Part shown: positions 23,118 to 32,093 of the stretch, in pieces
How the letters are laid out: every line of letters starts with the position of its first letter
Numbering within the stretch: position 1 is the first letter of the stretch
From: Chrysoperla carnea
Taxonomy: Eukaryota; Arthropoda; Insecta; Neuroptera; Chrysopidae
Assembly (NCBI RefSeq): GCF_905475395.1
Contig: NC_058342.1
Coordinates: 16,340,640 to 16,404,639, forward strand
Length of the DNA: 64,000 nucleotides
Direction of reading: 5' to 3'
Translations under genes and position numbers: made by a program
Notes under the pieces: generated by a model
Told to the model about the DNA's origin: nothing
The model's input: the letters and a program-made list of their open reading frames with translations, nothing else
Database searches by the model: none

Positions 23118-25109
23118 TTAAAGTTTTACTTGACGGATTGGACGCCGGCCAGAAATGCTTGATGATTCTGAAGGTGCCCGTCTTCTGTTTTGTAGAAGAA
23201 CAGTTTCTTGATCTGGTTCGTATATGATTTTGGTTTCGTATGGTTGAACTTGATTGTTCCTGTTTTCTCCGAATAGGCAGTTATAAAAGTTAAACGTATC
23301 TCCATTTTTCTTTTTGCATGGTAGTAAGCAGTTGATGGTTTTTGACAAAAGGGTTGCGAGGACTTTGAAGATTCCATATTTGTATGTGTAATAAAGAATA
23401 ACTATTGATGCCATAGCGCTTCCAATGTAACATAACCATTTATAAATTGTATTTTCGTATTTGATTATGAATGGTTTATTTAATTGTGTTTGCAGGTTTT
23501 CATCCATTTTCTTCAGTTGATGTTGTGTGTATTTGATTTCATTTAGATCCAGATTTCTTAATTTTATTGGTTTTAATTGTTCTGGACTAAGTTTTTCTTC
23601 TTTAAAAAGATATTTACAACAATCATCTTCTAAAATGTTTACTTGTGGAATTTGTAGGTACGTAGTTACATTTCGAATTGTTATTTCTGGTTGTAGAATA
23701 ATATTGTTTGTTATAAAGCGACAATCTCCAGTAATTTTTAGTAAACCCATTCCATTTAATGTTGATTCTTGGTCTGCTCCAGTATTGCAAAGTAGAGTTC
23801 CTTTTGTTAATTTGGAAAGGATAAACAGCCATTGATTTTTTGATACTTGTTGCCATATTTCAGGTTGGGCAATGATGGTGGTAGTTTTACATGATTTTGG
23901 TATAATTTGGTTTTCCAAATCGAACATTTCCAATTCACATATATCGGTTGAACGTCGTTCCATTGTGTCGATGTGCTTACAAATGTACAAGTCATTTAGA
24001 CGAATGCATTTGTCAAGCTGTTTAAGTAATGCGAATTGAGATTTACTTCTGCTAGATATTAAATATGGATAATCAATTGTGATATAGGAAATTTGACTTG
24101 AATTTTTATGTGGAGTTGGTAAAGGAAATACTTGAAATAGGTTAAATTCTGAGATTTGTGCTATTGGAATTTTAATTAATATTACTAATGTAGATTCTTT
24201 TATGAAAGCTTTAACATCCATAATTTGATAATAATATTCAATATTTTCTGGTTCTATTTTTATTGGTAATGATAATGAAGTGATTTGTTTTAATTCATTA
24301 TAAAGTGTGGTAGGATTAATTATATTATAATCTACAATTCCATGACGAATGAGCGTTAGAGTCATGCTATAGGATTGTAGCTGTCTAATATTTATATCGT
24401 TTATTTGTTTTATTAATAATAAATGATCTAATATTTCTATTTCTAGAGAGTTTTCGTTAATTGCTGCAGATGATTTATTTATAAATTTGTTGAAAGATTT
24501 AATATTCGCGTTTAACTCCTGTTCAGCGTCTTGTATTGTTTCTAAGGTTTTATTTAGTGTATTCATGGTGTCTGAAAGTATTTTTATTTGGTCTTTCATC
24601 ATTAAGTGGGTGGTTTTCCGATCATCGATAAGAGAATTAATAGAATTTGAGTAGAATTCAGAGTCGTCTGAATCGGGTGTACCTACTAGCCATTTCAGGA
24701 TTTTAGATCCTGCATTTATGAGACCTCGACGTTTTCTTAAAAGAGTTTTTGTTGTAGTCGGTTTGTCTAATTGTAAATTGTGGGATTGAACGGTATTAAT
24801 TAATGATTTAATTTCAGTTAATTGTTGCACTAATAATTTTTGTTGAAGTTTACAAGCTGCTGCGTTGGAGTGATTACTTGGTATCAGTGAACATAACGTA
24901 TAAGATTTATGGTAAAAGCGTGTTGCTGTGTTTAAGTTTTCATTGAAGGTAGTAGTATTTATAAAGTGAAGTAAAGTTAGATGTTGGTTACATATTTTTG
25001 CTTCTCCGAGGCGTTTGAAAAATAAACCAGGTGATTTATCAATTTGTTCCACCTGTAGTTCTGTTGTCGCCTGGCGAAGTAATAGCAGTACGAACAATCT
25101 GATCATCAT
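23118..25109 (-). CDS. env: Envelope glycoprotein (Env), errantivirus / baculovirus-F type
   Basis: 663 residues. A hydrophobic signal peptide (about 2-17) is followed by a short surface subunit. RKRR at 125-128 is a furin-type cleavage site. The sequence after it, GLINAGSKILKWLVGTPD, has the shape of the fusion-peptide region shared by gypsy-class Env and baculovirus F proteins. A membrane anchor lies at about 553-577 and a basic, ~85-residue tail follows. N-x-S/T sites are scattered through the ectodomain. Length and order are those of intact family members, with no internal stop. The ATGATG start sits right behind a splice acceptor, and its first 71 nt overlap the end of pol, so it is expected to be made from a spliced subgenomic mRNA. 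Inferred role: membrane fusion and cell-to-cell or germline entry. Confidence 0.93.
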   Translation of the reverse strand: MMIRLFVLLLLRQATTELQVEQIDKSPGLFFKRLGEAKICNQHLTLLHFINTTTFNENLNTATRFYHKSYTLCSLIPSNHSNAAACKLQQKLLVQQLTEIKSLINTVQSHNLQLDKPTTTKTLLRKRRGLINAGSKILKWLVGTPDSDDSEFYSNSINSLIDDRKTTHLMMKDQIKILSDTMNTLNKTLETIQDAEQELNANIKSFNKFINKSSAAINENSLEIEILDHLLLIKQINDINIRQLQSYSMTLTLIRHGIVDYNIINPTTLYNELKQITSLSLPIKIEPENIEYYYQIMDVKAFIKESTLVILIKIPIAQISEFNLFQVFPLPTPHKNSSQISYITIDYPYLISSRSKSQFALLKQLDKCIRLNDLYICKHIDTMERRSTDICELEMFDLENQIIPKSCKTTTIIAQPEIWQQVSKNQWLFILSKLTKGTLLCNTGADQESTLNGMGLLKITGDCRFITNNIILQPEITIRNVTTYLQIPQVNILEDDCCKYLFKEEKLSPEQLKPIKLRNLDLNEIKYTQHQLKKMDENLQTQLNKPFIIKYENTIYKWLCYIGSAMASIVILYYTYKYGIFKVLATLLSKTINCLLPCKKKNGDTFNFYNCLFGENRNNQVQPYETKIIYEPDQETVLLQNRRRAPSESSSISGRRPIRQVKL

Positions 25110-28100
25110 CTGAAATATAATGTTTCAGATTATTTTCATGGTACGTTTTGTTTGATTTTTTCATTTTTATAGTGACGGTGTGTGATTCAGGATGGACTGA
25201 AATGATTTTGAAAGGACCTCTGAATCGGTTTTTTAGTTTTCCTGGGGCAGCTTGGCCTTCCTTGATTAATACATCGTCTCCTACGTTAAATGTGCGTGGT
25301 TTGGTTTGTTTTTTGTCATATTGGGCTTTATTAACTTCTTTACTTTTGGTTAAATTTTCTCTTGCAACTGTCCGAATACGTTTTAATTTGTCCTGGACTT
25401 CTTTTGATAGGTTTTGGTACGTTTTTCTTGTTGTGTTTTTCTCGAATGAAGTGGGAATGTGTGGATCTATCCCGAATACCAATGTGTATGGGGTTTCGTT
25501 TGTGGAACGATTTTTATGACTGTTGTATGAGAATGTTGCTAGGTAGAGCATTTCATCCCAATTATCCATTTCGGCGTTAATGTATGCTCGAAGATAATTT
25601 TCTATATAAGAATGTGTCCTTTCTAAAGATCCATTGGTTTGTGGATGATATGGTGATGTCAATTTTTGTTTTATGTCGAATAATTTGTTTACTTCTTTTA
25701 TTAGTGCGGTGAAGACCGGATCTTGATCCGTGAGGATGGCCTTAGGAAATCCGAATGTACAAGCATATTTCAAAAAATAGATAGCTGTTGTTTCAGCTTT
25801 TCTATCTGACATTGGAAAAGCTTGCAGATGTTTCGTAAGGTGATCTTGTATGGTTAAGATGAATTTATTCCCATTTGATGTGACCGGTAGGGGACCTACA
25901 AAGTCCATTGAAATTTCATCGTTGAAGTTTTCCGCAGTGGTGGTGATAACCATGGGCGCTTTATTTAGATTAGAAGATTTTGCTTTTTGACATGTGGGAC
26001 ATTTCTTTATATAGTTTTCAACGTATGTCTTCATTCCCTTCCAAAAGTATTTTTCTCGAAGTTCACTATACGTTCTTGAGACGCCTGGATGTCCTCTAAG
26101 TGGGGAATCGTGATATTCTTGTAAAAGTCTCTTCTTTTCTTCGTCTGTACGGATAATGGTAGTGGTTGTTCCTTCCTCAGGTACAGTATTCTCGTTTGGT
26201 TCTTCATTATTTGGTTGTGTTTCATTTGGTGGTTCTACCTCGTCTGGTTCTATGTTGTCTGTGTCTATATCATCTGGTATTTCGATGATTTCGTTGTCAT
26301 TTTCTTTGGAAGTAGATGGAATTTGTTCGGGTTCTTCATTTGATATATTTAGTTCGTTTTGTAATATATTCTGTATTTCATCCTCAGTTAGAAGCGTACT
26401 GTAGTTTATATTTTCGACGTTTATTTTTTCGATATTATTGTTAAAATGATATAACAGTAGGTTATTTAGATATTTTGTTTGAATTGATTTATCTATAAAT
26501 GCTAAGTCGATGAAGGTGTTGAAGTCAGGTGATGTAAGTGCTACTTCGTCCACTACTTCATATAAAAGTTTTGGGTTTATTTTATAATTTTCGTGTTGTT
26601 TTAGAATTAGTAAAATTATATTTTGATTAGCATTTTCTTTTCTCAGAACTTGACCAAGATTTGCATTTTTAATTTCATTTAAGGTAAAATTGTTTAGAAT
26701 AAATGTTTTTAAATTTTCGTTAATATTTAAATTTTTTGCACATGGTATTATTAAATTTTTAATTGTTGCTATATCGCAGCCGGGGTTGAATCTTATTATT
26801 GGGTTTGATTTTTTGTTGAATTTTTGAAAATCTTCATAGGATTTTTCTTTGTTTATCATTGCAACAAATATTGGGCGACTTAAAGTGTCTGCAGTATAGT
26901 TTGTTTTTCCCGGTGTGTAATTTATCTTGTACTGGTAGTTCATAAGTTTTAGTCTCCAACGTACGAGTCTGCTAGTAGGGTCCTTAACCGAATTCAGCCA
27001 TACTAATGGGCGGTGATCCGTTTTGACCAAAAACTCGCGGCCATAGAGAAAATGATGGAAATTTTTAATAGTTTTTAAAATAGCAAGGCATTCCTTCTCT
27101 ATAGTAGAGTAATTTTGTTCGGCTTTGTTTAGTGTGTAAGAGTAGTATGCGATAGGTAAATCTACTCCGTCATACGATTGTGTTAGTACCCCACCTATAG
27201 CCAGATTTGAAGCATCTGTAGTGATTGAAAACATTTTATTATCATCGGGGTATTGTAGAATTGGTGCTGAAGTAATTTTTGATTTTAAAGTTTCAAAAGA
27301 ATTTTTACATTTTTCGTCAAATATGAATTTTTGATTTTTCTTCAATAGTTTGGTTAGAGGCTTGGCTATTTCACCGTAATTTTTTATAAATTTTCGATAG
27401 TATCCAGTGATACCTAGGAAACTTTGAATCTGTTTAATATTTTTTGGTTCGTTTAAATTGAGAATTTTTTCAATTTTTTCTTTTTGAGGTTTTATACCAG
27501 ATAAAGTTATTGTATGGCCTAAATACTTTAATTCTTGTTGAAGAAATTCGCATTTGTCCATGTTTATTTTTAGATTATTGTTTTTTAATATTTGTAAAAT
27601 TTCTTTTAAGTATGCGATGTGTTCGTCTAGACTTTTTCCAAGAATAATTAAGTCATCTAGATAACACATACATTTTTGTTGTAAAATTTGGTCATGAAAT
27701 ATTTCATTCATAAGGGTTTGGAAAGTCGCTGGAGCGTTTACCAAACCAAATGGCATTCGAAGGAATTCGAAATGACCGTGGCCAACGGTGAAGGCTGTCT
27801 TGGGAATATCCTCGGATTTGATCGGAATTTGGTGGAACCCACTCGCCAAATCAAGGGCCGAAAAGTACTTGTTTCCCCCTAAATTTGATAATATTTCATC
27901 AATTCGTGGAATTGGGTAATTATTTGGTATGGTTTTTTGGTTGAGCATTCTGTAGTCAATTACCATACGATATTTTTTTATGTTTGAAGCGTCTAGTTTT
28001 TTATCTACAATCCAAACAGGAGAATTGTATGGACTTTTACTTTTACGAATAATATTATTTTTAAGTAATTCGTCAATTTGTTTTTGTGCTTCTTCACGCA

Positions 28101-28776
28101 AGTGCTTGGGTAGAGGATAAATTTTATTTTTAATTGCACAGCTCTCATCAATCAATTTAATTTCATGTTCAATTTTATTTGTACACCCTGGAATATCGTT
28201 TTCTAATTTTACAATTTGGTTGTATTCAATAATTACTTTGGTTAACTTAGATTTTTCTTCTTCATTTAATGTGTCCGTACGTAATAGTTTTAAAATTTCA
28301 TCTTTCCTAGATGGTTCGATTTTTGTATTAAAAATTTTCGCGGGATCTAAAGAAATTGAGTTAGTTTTATAGTTAATTACAGCATTATGTTTCGTTAGAA
28401 AATCTGTACCTAAAATTCCGTCATATGGTACAGTGTCACTATCCACTAAATGAAAAAAATGATGAAATTTGTGACCATCTTTAATCATGTAGACTGATAC
28501 AAGTCCAAATGATGAAATTGTTCCATCAGTTATACCTTTAATTGATATTCTAATGTTACTGTTTATTTCCGTTTTATGATTGGGGTTTAAATTGTTAACT
28601 TTTAATAAACTAACACTAGCACCTGTGTCAATTAAAAAATTAAATTGATTGTTTCGAGAGTGTTCGGAATTAAATAAAAGTTTTTTATCATTTATTATTG
28701 CATTTGGAAGTTTAGTGAAGCCCACTCTGTTGACTTGCTCGTAGTTGGGGCTTCCGTTAACCCGAGCGATTTGTAG
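25039..28776 (-). CDS. pol: Pol polyprotein: protease, reverse transcriptase, RNase H, integrase
   Basis: Read as a -1 frameshift product of gag. The frame is open from about 28791, with no ATG near the overlap. Domains in order, numbered from 28725: aspartic protease with LIDTGAS (about 28-34); reverse transcriptase with LRMPFGLVNAPATFQ and the YLDD catalytic box (about 355); RNase H with TTDAS (about 505) and the YSTIEKECLAI segment; a ~250-residue linker with an acidic E/P/N-rich stretch; then integrase with an HHCC zinc finger (HDSPLRGHPG...CPTCQKAK, about 873-920) and catalytic D,D,E (MDFVGPLP, LTDQDPVF, NGSLERTHS). A basic C-terminus with RGPFKI resembles the GPY/F module. No disabling lesion is seen. 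It performs reverse transcription and integration of the element. Confidence 0.95.
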   Translation of the reverse strand, partial: LQIARVNGSPNYEQVNRVGFTKLPNAIINDKKLLFNSEHSRNNQFNFLIDTGASVSLLKVNNLNPNHKTEINSNIRISIKGITDGTISSFGLVSVYMIKDGHKFHHFFHLVDSDTVPYDGILGTDFLTKHNAVINYKTNSISLDPAKIFNTKIEPSRKDEILKLLRTDTLNEEEKSKLTKVIIEYNQIVKLENDIPGCTNKIEHEIKLIDESCAIKNKIYPLPKHLREEAQKQIDELLKNNIIRKSKSPYNSPVWIVDKKLDASNIKKYRMVIDYRMLNQKTIPNNYPIPRIDEILSNLGGNKYFSALDLASGFHQIPIKSEDIPKTAFTVGHGHFEFLRMPFGLVNAPATFQTLMNEIFHDQILQQKCMCYLDDLIILGKSLDEHIAYLKEILQILKNNNLKINMDKCEFLQQELKYLGHTITLSGIKPQKEKIEKILNLNEPKNIKQIQSFLGITGYYRKFIKNYGEIAKPLTKLLKKNQKFIFDEKCKNSFETLKSKITSAPILQYPDDNKMFSITTDASNLAIGGVLTQSYDGVDLPIAYYSYTLNKAEQNYSTIEKECLAILKTIKNFHHFLYGREFLVKTDHRPLVWLNSVKDPTSRLVRWRLKLMNYQYKINYTPGKTNYTADTLSRPIFVAMINKEKSYEDFQKFNKKSNPIIRFNPGCDIATIKNLIIPCAKNLNINENLKTFILNNFTLNEIKNANLGQVLRKENANQNIILLILKQHENYKINPKLLYEVVDEVALTSPDFNTFIDLAFIDKSIQTKYLNNLLLYHFNNNIEKINVENINYSTLLTEDEIQNILQNELNISNEEPEQIPSTSKENDNEIIEIPDDIDTDNIEPDEVEPPNETQPNNEEPNENTVPEEGTTTTIIRTDEEKKRLLQEYHDSPLRGHPGVSRTYSELREKYFWKGMKTYVENYIKKCPTCQKAKSSNLNKAPMVITTTAENFNDEISMDFVGPLPVTSNGNKFILTIQDHLTKHLQAFPMSDRKAETTAIYFLKYACTFGFPKAILTDQDPVFTALIKEVNKLFDIKQKLTSPYHPQTNGSLERTHSYIENYLRAYINAEMDNWDEMLYLATFSYNSHKNRSTNETPYTLVFGIDPHIPTSFEKNTTRKTYQNLSKEVQDKLKRIRTVARENLTKSKEVNKAQYDKKQTKPRTFNVGDDVLIKEGQAAPGKLKNRFRGPFKIISVHPESHTVTIKMKKSNKTYHENNLKHYISDDDQIVRTAITSPGDNRTTGGTN
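25110..25122 (-). promoter_or_regulatory. Splice acceptor for env mRNA
   Basis: On the minus strand ACATTATATTTCAG ends at 25110, immediately before the env ATGATG. This pyrimidine-biased CAG is a plausible 3' splice site that pairs with the donor at 29827/29826. Confidence 0.7.
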
Positions 28777-29756
28777 TTTAAATGATTTACATCATTATTG
28801 GGATTATTTGATTGCCTTGAAGTACTGGGGTTATTTGAGCCACTATTTGCGTGGGCTACTTTGGGATTTGAATTATTCAAATTTTCGTTAAAACGTTTTT
28901 TCCGGCATTCGTCAATAGTATGCCCTTTAAATTTACAATAAGTACATTGTTTAAAATTATAATTTCGATTATCTGAGCGTGATGCCTCTCCAGAATTAGA
29001 ATTATTAAATTGTGAACTATTATTTTTATTTCGACAGTCTTTAGTATTATGATTATTTTTTCTACAAATTTTACAATACTTTCGCGAATTACTTGAATGA
29101 ATATTATTTAAGCTTGTATTTCTAAGTTGGTTTTGCATGCTAATGAACGCTTCTTCTTCGCTTGCTATTGATAACGCTTCATTCATTGAGTTGCAATTTT
29201 TGTGACGTAGAATATTGGATATTTCCGGTTTACAATGGTGTGTAAACCTTCTAAGTGCCATATCTTCGATTAATGCTAATTTTCCAATTAACATGGATTT
29301 CGAAGTAGTTTTTTCTTTTACTTTTTGAATAATGCGAGAATTTAGACGTTCAATGCGAGAGTAAAATTCTTTTATTGATTCATTCGGTTTTTGTTTACAT
29401 GTTTCCAATTGTTCTTGTAAAAATGTTAAACTTTCCGTAATTTGAAAAATTTGTTCTAATTTTTGTTTTAAATTTGCAAAAGTTGTAATATTTGTAGCGT
29501 TTAGTTTATTTTTTACATCGGCAGATACTTTAGAAAATATTAATGCTGTTAAAGCTCTTTTTTGAGAATCTTGTGAAAGACTTAAAGCATTTTCGGCATT
29601 TTGTAAAAAATTTTGAAGTTCGGCTGGATTGCCATTATATGGTGTAATCATTTGTGCGAGAAATGATATTGGAATTTTTTCGCTATCGACAAATGAACCC
29701 TCATCTTCAGAGATTTCTGGTTCAGGAGAATTATTTCGTGATGGGTGAGAGGACAT
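28695..29756 (-). CDS. gag: Gag polyprotein with two CCHC zinc knuckles
   Basis: 353 residues starting ATG at 29756. The N-terminal two thirds is a helical capsid-like region (PITFLAQMITPY-like start, LFSKV..., EQLETCKQKPNESIKEFYSRIERL) typical of Ty3/Gypsy Gag. Two nucleocapsid knuckles follow, each C-x2-C-x4-H-x4-C: CKICRKNNHNTKDC and CTYCKFKGHTIDEC (about residues 224-270). A polar N/S-rich tail ends at 28695. It packages element RNA into particles. The end overlaps pol by ~97 nt and contains the frameshift heptamer. Gypsy-group errantiviruses of Drosophila usually lack CCHC knuckles, so their presence is notable. Confidence 0.92.
   Translation of the reverse strand: MSSHPSRNNSPEPEISEDEGSFVDSEKIPISFLAQMITPYNGNPAELQNFLQNAENALSLSQDSQKRALTALIFSKVSADVKNKLNATNITTFANLKQKLEQIFQITESLTFLQEQLETCKQKPNESIKEFYSRIERLNSRIIQKVKEKTTSKSMLIGKLALIEDMALRRFTHHCKPEISNILRHKNCNSMNEALSIASEEEAFISMQNQLRNTSLNNIHSSNSRKYCKICRKNNHNTKDCRNKNNSSQFNNSNSGEASRSDNRNYNFKQCTYCKFKGHTIDECRKKRFNENLNNSNPKVAHANSGSNNPSTSRQSNNPNNDVNHLNYKSLGLTEAPTTSKSTEWASLNFQMQ
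28717..28782 (-). promoter_or_regulatory. -1 ribosomal frameshift signal: slippery heptamer plus H-type pseudoknot
   Basis: On the minus strand TTTAAAC (28782-28776) lies in the gag frame as T TTA AAC, the canonical X XXY YYZ form. After an 8-nt spacer, GCTCG (28767-28763) can pair with CGAGC (28741-28737), with extra GTT/AAC pairs inside. The loop segment GAAGCCC (28754-28748) can pair with GGGCTTC (28723-28717) downstream, giving a 7-bp second stem. Slippage by -1 enters the pol frame exactly. Spacing and topology match known retroviral frameshift stimulators. Folding was done by eye. Confidence 0.87.
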
Positions 29757-29820
29757 TGTGAATTATGTATGGGATAAAAATTATTTAAAAATTTAACAGC
29801 AGAAGCAAAATAAACAATTC

Positions 29821-29830
29821 GCTTACCTTG
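29821..29830 (-). promoter_or_regulatory. Splice donor in the provirus leader
   Basis: On the minus strand CAAG|GTAAGC (exon ends 29827, intron starts 29826) closely matches the donor consensus and lies 70 nt upstream of the gag ATG. It is the natural partner of the env acceptor at 25110, giving a ~4.7-kb intron that removes gag and pol. Confidence 0.75.
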
Positions 29831-30025
29831 ATACAAGCTCGGCTTTGCTGCGTCTAGACCTGCACTGGTTTGGAACTGCTTAGGCTTTTGTTGTTTTTGT
29901 TATTGTTGAACCACTATTGAATGTAATTATACAAGCACCGTCTTGACCTGGTATTTTTCCAAGCTGGTAATGTTCGTAAATCACAATTTTTTAAGTTTTT
30001 CAACTCTAACTAATACGTAGTAGAA

Positions 30026-30042
30026 TCCTGGCAGGATCGCCA
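30026..30042 (-). other. Primer binding site, tRNA-Arg type
   Basis: On the minus strand TGGCGATCCTGCCAGGA begins 4 nt after the 5' LTR. Its complement, TCCTGGCAGGATCG plus CCA, matches what I recall as the 3' end of insect tRNA-Arg(ACG). The identity of the tRNA is from memory; the position and TGG start are seen directly. Confidence 0.8.
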
Positions 30043-30046
30043 ATTT

Positions 30047-30615
30047 TGTCGTGACCTCCAATTTCACTTTTAGGAAAACCAATTTGGTCCGAAAATTGTT
30101 AGTTGTTCTCCTATGAAATGGATTCGACTGGAAATCCTTCAGTTCAATTTAACGGGATCGCCACTTGATTTTTTCGATAAATTCAAGAAACGGAGCTTTG
30201 ATCTATTGTTGTGTTAACTTCTCGATGCTTTCAATGTTCACTTTTATTTTTGTTGAATGTTGATTACGTCGTATTTAGGATGTTTTTCAAATTATAACAC
30301 TTTATTAATTTTTAATTAAATTGAGATATTTTGTATTTAATTAATAAAAATAACTTTACATTACAACAATGATTATAACAATTAATATGATGTAAACTAT
30401 TTTGAACATAATAACAATTCGAAATTAACTTAAAAATTTTATTTTTTCAAAGATTATCAAAGACTAATTAAAATTAGAAAAATATTTTTATTTATAATGA
30501 AAATAATGCAATCCTGCAAAAAAGAAGAAATGAATTTATTATGGGAGTCTGCTTAGTCAGCGATTCTCAAATATTCAGTTTATGGGAATCTGTGTTGGAA
30601 ATCTGATGCACCACA
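30047..30615 (-). repeat. 5' LTR of the provirus
   Basis: 569 bp, no difference from the 3' LTR at 22500-23068 found by eye. It holds the presumed promoter. TGGCGATCC, the first nine bases of the primer binding site, also occurs inside its U5-side region (around 30154-30162 on the plus strand as GGATCGCCA). Confidence 0.95.
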
Positions 30616-30990
30616 TATATATATATACAGGGTCAACCAACATATAGAGTACATTGAGTTGAGCGCCTTAATTTAATTTAATATTTTCATTGGATATACA
30701 AATATCCAATAGTAGGAGATTTTTGTAAATAATAAAAAATATCTATTTTCAAATATATTATCTGTCTCATTGTAAAGCAATAAAGCAATAAAGCAATAAA
30801 TATTTCATGTTAAAACGAATCAATAAAGGTTTTCAATAAAGGTTTCTAAATGGTCAATTACAATTTTGAATGATTCAAAAATATCCTACTATTTAAAAAT
30901 TTTTGTATAAGGGTAAGCCCTTATGTATGTAAACTCCGCCTCCATGTACTCGTTATACAGATTAACCCGGTAAATATATTGCCACATAAT

Positions 30991-31437
30991 ACATAGTCTA
31001 AAATTTGCTCTCATGGGTAAACAGTGATGCTTGCGAAAAAATGTTTCAAACAAAAGTTGTTAATTTTTTTATAAAGAACATTTTTTACGTTAAAACTTTT
31101 GTTCTATCTCAAACGTTTTACAAAATGGGTCTTACGGACCCAAGACCCACTTGACATATGTTGCCCATTTACGAACTCGACCTCACTCTTTATGTCTTGA
31201 GCACGCTGTAAAAATTTCAGCTTGATATCATTTTTTGCTTTTGAGTTATCGTGTTGACAGATAAACAGGCAGACAGGCAGACGGACAGACGGTCAGACAA
31301 CCGAAAATGAACTCATTAGGTGATTTTATGAACACCTATACCAAAATTTTGTTCATAGCATCAATATTTTTAAGCGTTACAAACTTGGGACTAAACTTAA
31401 TATACTATGATATATTTCATATATACATGGTATAAAA
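30991..31437 (+). repeat. RepA copy, 5' truncated
   Basis: Forward RepA from CTAAAATTTGCTCTCATGGG to TATACATGGTATAAAA, the right-hand neighbour of the provirus. A reverse terminal fragment (CATGGTATTTCAACAATTAAC) follows at 31471-31512. Confidence 0.75.
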
Positions 31438-31774
31438 ATGCAAACACTAACATTCATCACGTTCCATACATGGTATTTCAACAATTAACTCAATCAATTG
31501 TTTGTTTTCAATTGTTCTTTTATAATTCCATGTAAACAATAAAACATATATTATAATGAGATATTTTCTATATTCGCAAAGCGCAAAATATTCTAAATGG
31601 AAAAAAATTTGTATGATCATTATTCACACAGTTTTAGTCACATTGAAAAGGTACATTTTTTCAAACTTTCAAAATGTGATGATTCCCGATTTTATCCAGG
31701 AAATTTCATTTAGATTAAAGTTTAAGTTTAGCCACACATGATCAATACTATTGAGGCAATATTATAGACAGTGA

Positions 31775-31777
<3 letters not shown>

Positions 31778-31844
<67 letters not shown>
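31778..31844. repeat. (TA)n microsatellite
   Basis: About 33 TA units. Confidence 0.9.
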
Positions 31845-31849
<5 letters not shown>

Positions 31850-32065
31850 ACTTCCCGTTGGGGCGGTAAATACCCCTTGGTCTCCAGGCGAAAGAGAGTT
31901 TAGTTGCGGTGGGTGGAAGTGGGTGGTTGGGGGTGACAAAAATGTGAAAAATATATGTCTGTCATTTTTTTACTCTTGCAAACTTTCAGAAATTTTCAGA
32001 AGAAATTTCTGAAATGATCTAGAAAGTTCCATAATGAGTATAACGGTCAAAATCGATTCGAAATT

Positions 32066-32093
32066 TTCTAGAAAATTCTAGAAAGTTCTAGAA
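32066..32093. promoter_or_regulatory. Heat-shock-element-like array
   Basis: Six perfectly alternating pentamers, TTC-TA-GAA-AA-TTC-TA-GAA-AG-TTC-TA-GAA, the pattern bound by trimeric heat shock factor. Weaker TTCTGAAATGATCTAGAA motifs lie at 32008-32028. A TATA/initiator pair lies ~350 bp downstream. Confidence 0.6.

Larger units (their letters stand above)
22500..30615 (-). mobile_element. Complete errantivirus-like LTR endogenous retrovirus (8116 bp)
   Basis: A minus-strand provirus with two 569-bp LTRs that appear identical over their whole length, both bounded TG...CA. Between them, in order, are a tRNA-Arg-type primer binding site, leader, gag, pol in the -1 frame, env and a polypurine tract. 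All three main frames are uninterrupted. The flanking bases TATA/TATA are compatible with a 4-bp target duplication but lie in a TA microsatellite, so this cannot be proved. Identical LTRs and intact frames imply recent insertion. Organisation matches insect Ty3/Gypsy elements with an env gene (errantiviruses); the tRNA-Arg primer and CCHC Gag are unusual for the Drosophila gypsy group. Whether it is active cannot be told from sequence alone. Confidence 0.95.

Noticed and set aside
23527..26404. Plus-strand frames of 80-120 codons opposite env and pol
   Set aside because: Antisense shadows of long, motif-bearing minus-strand genes.
28723..28725. GTG at 28725 as a pol start codon
   Set aside because: The frame is open further upstream, and a frameshift heptamer in gag explains pol synthesis; non-ATG initiation is unnecessary.
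29648..29836. 62-codon frame overlapping the gag start
   Set aside because: Shadow of gag and leader; it spans the splice donor and has no motif.
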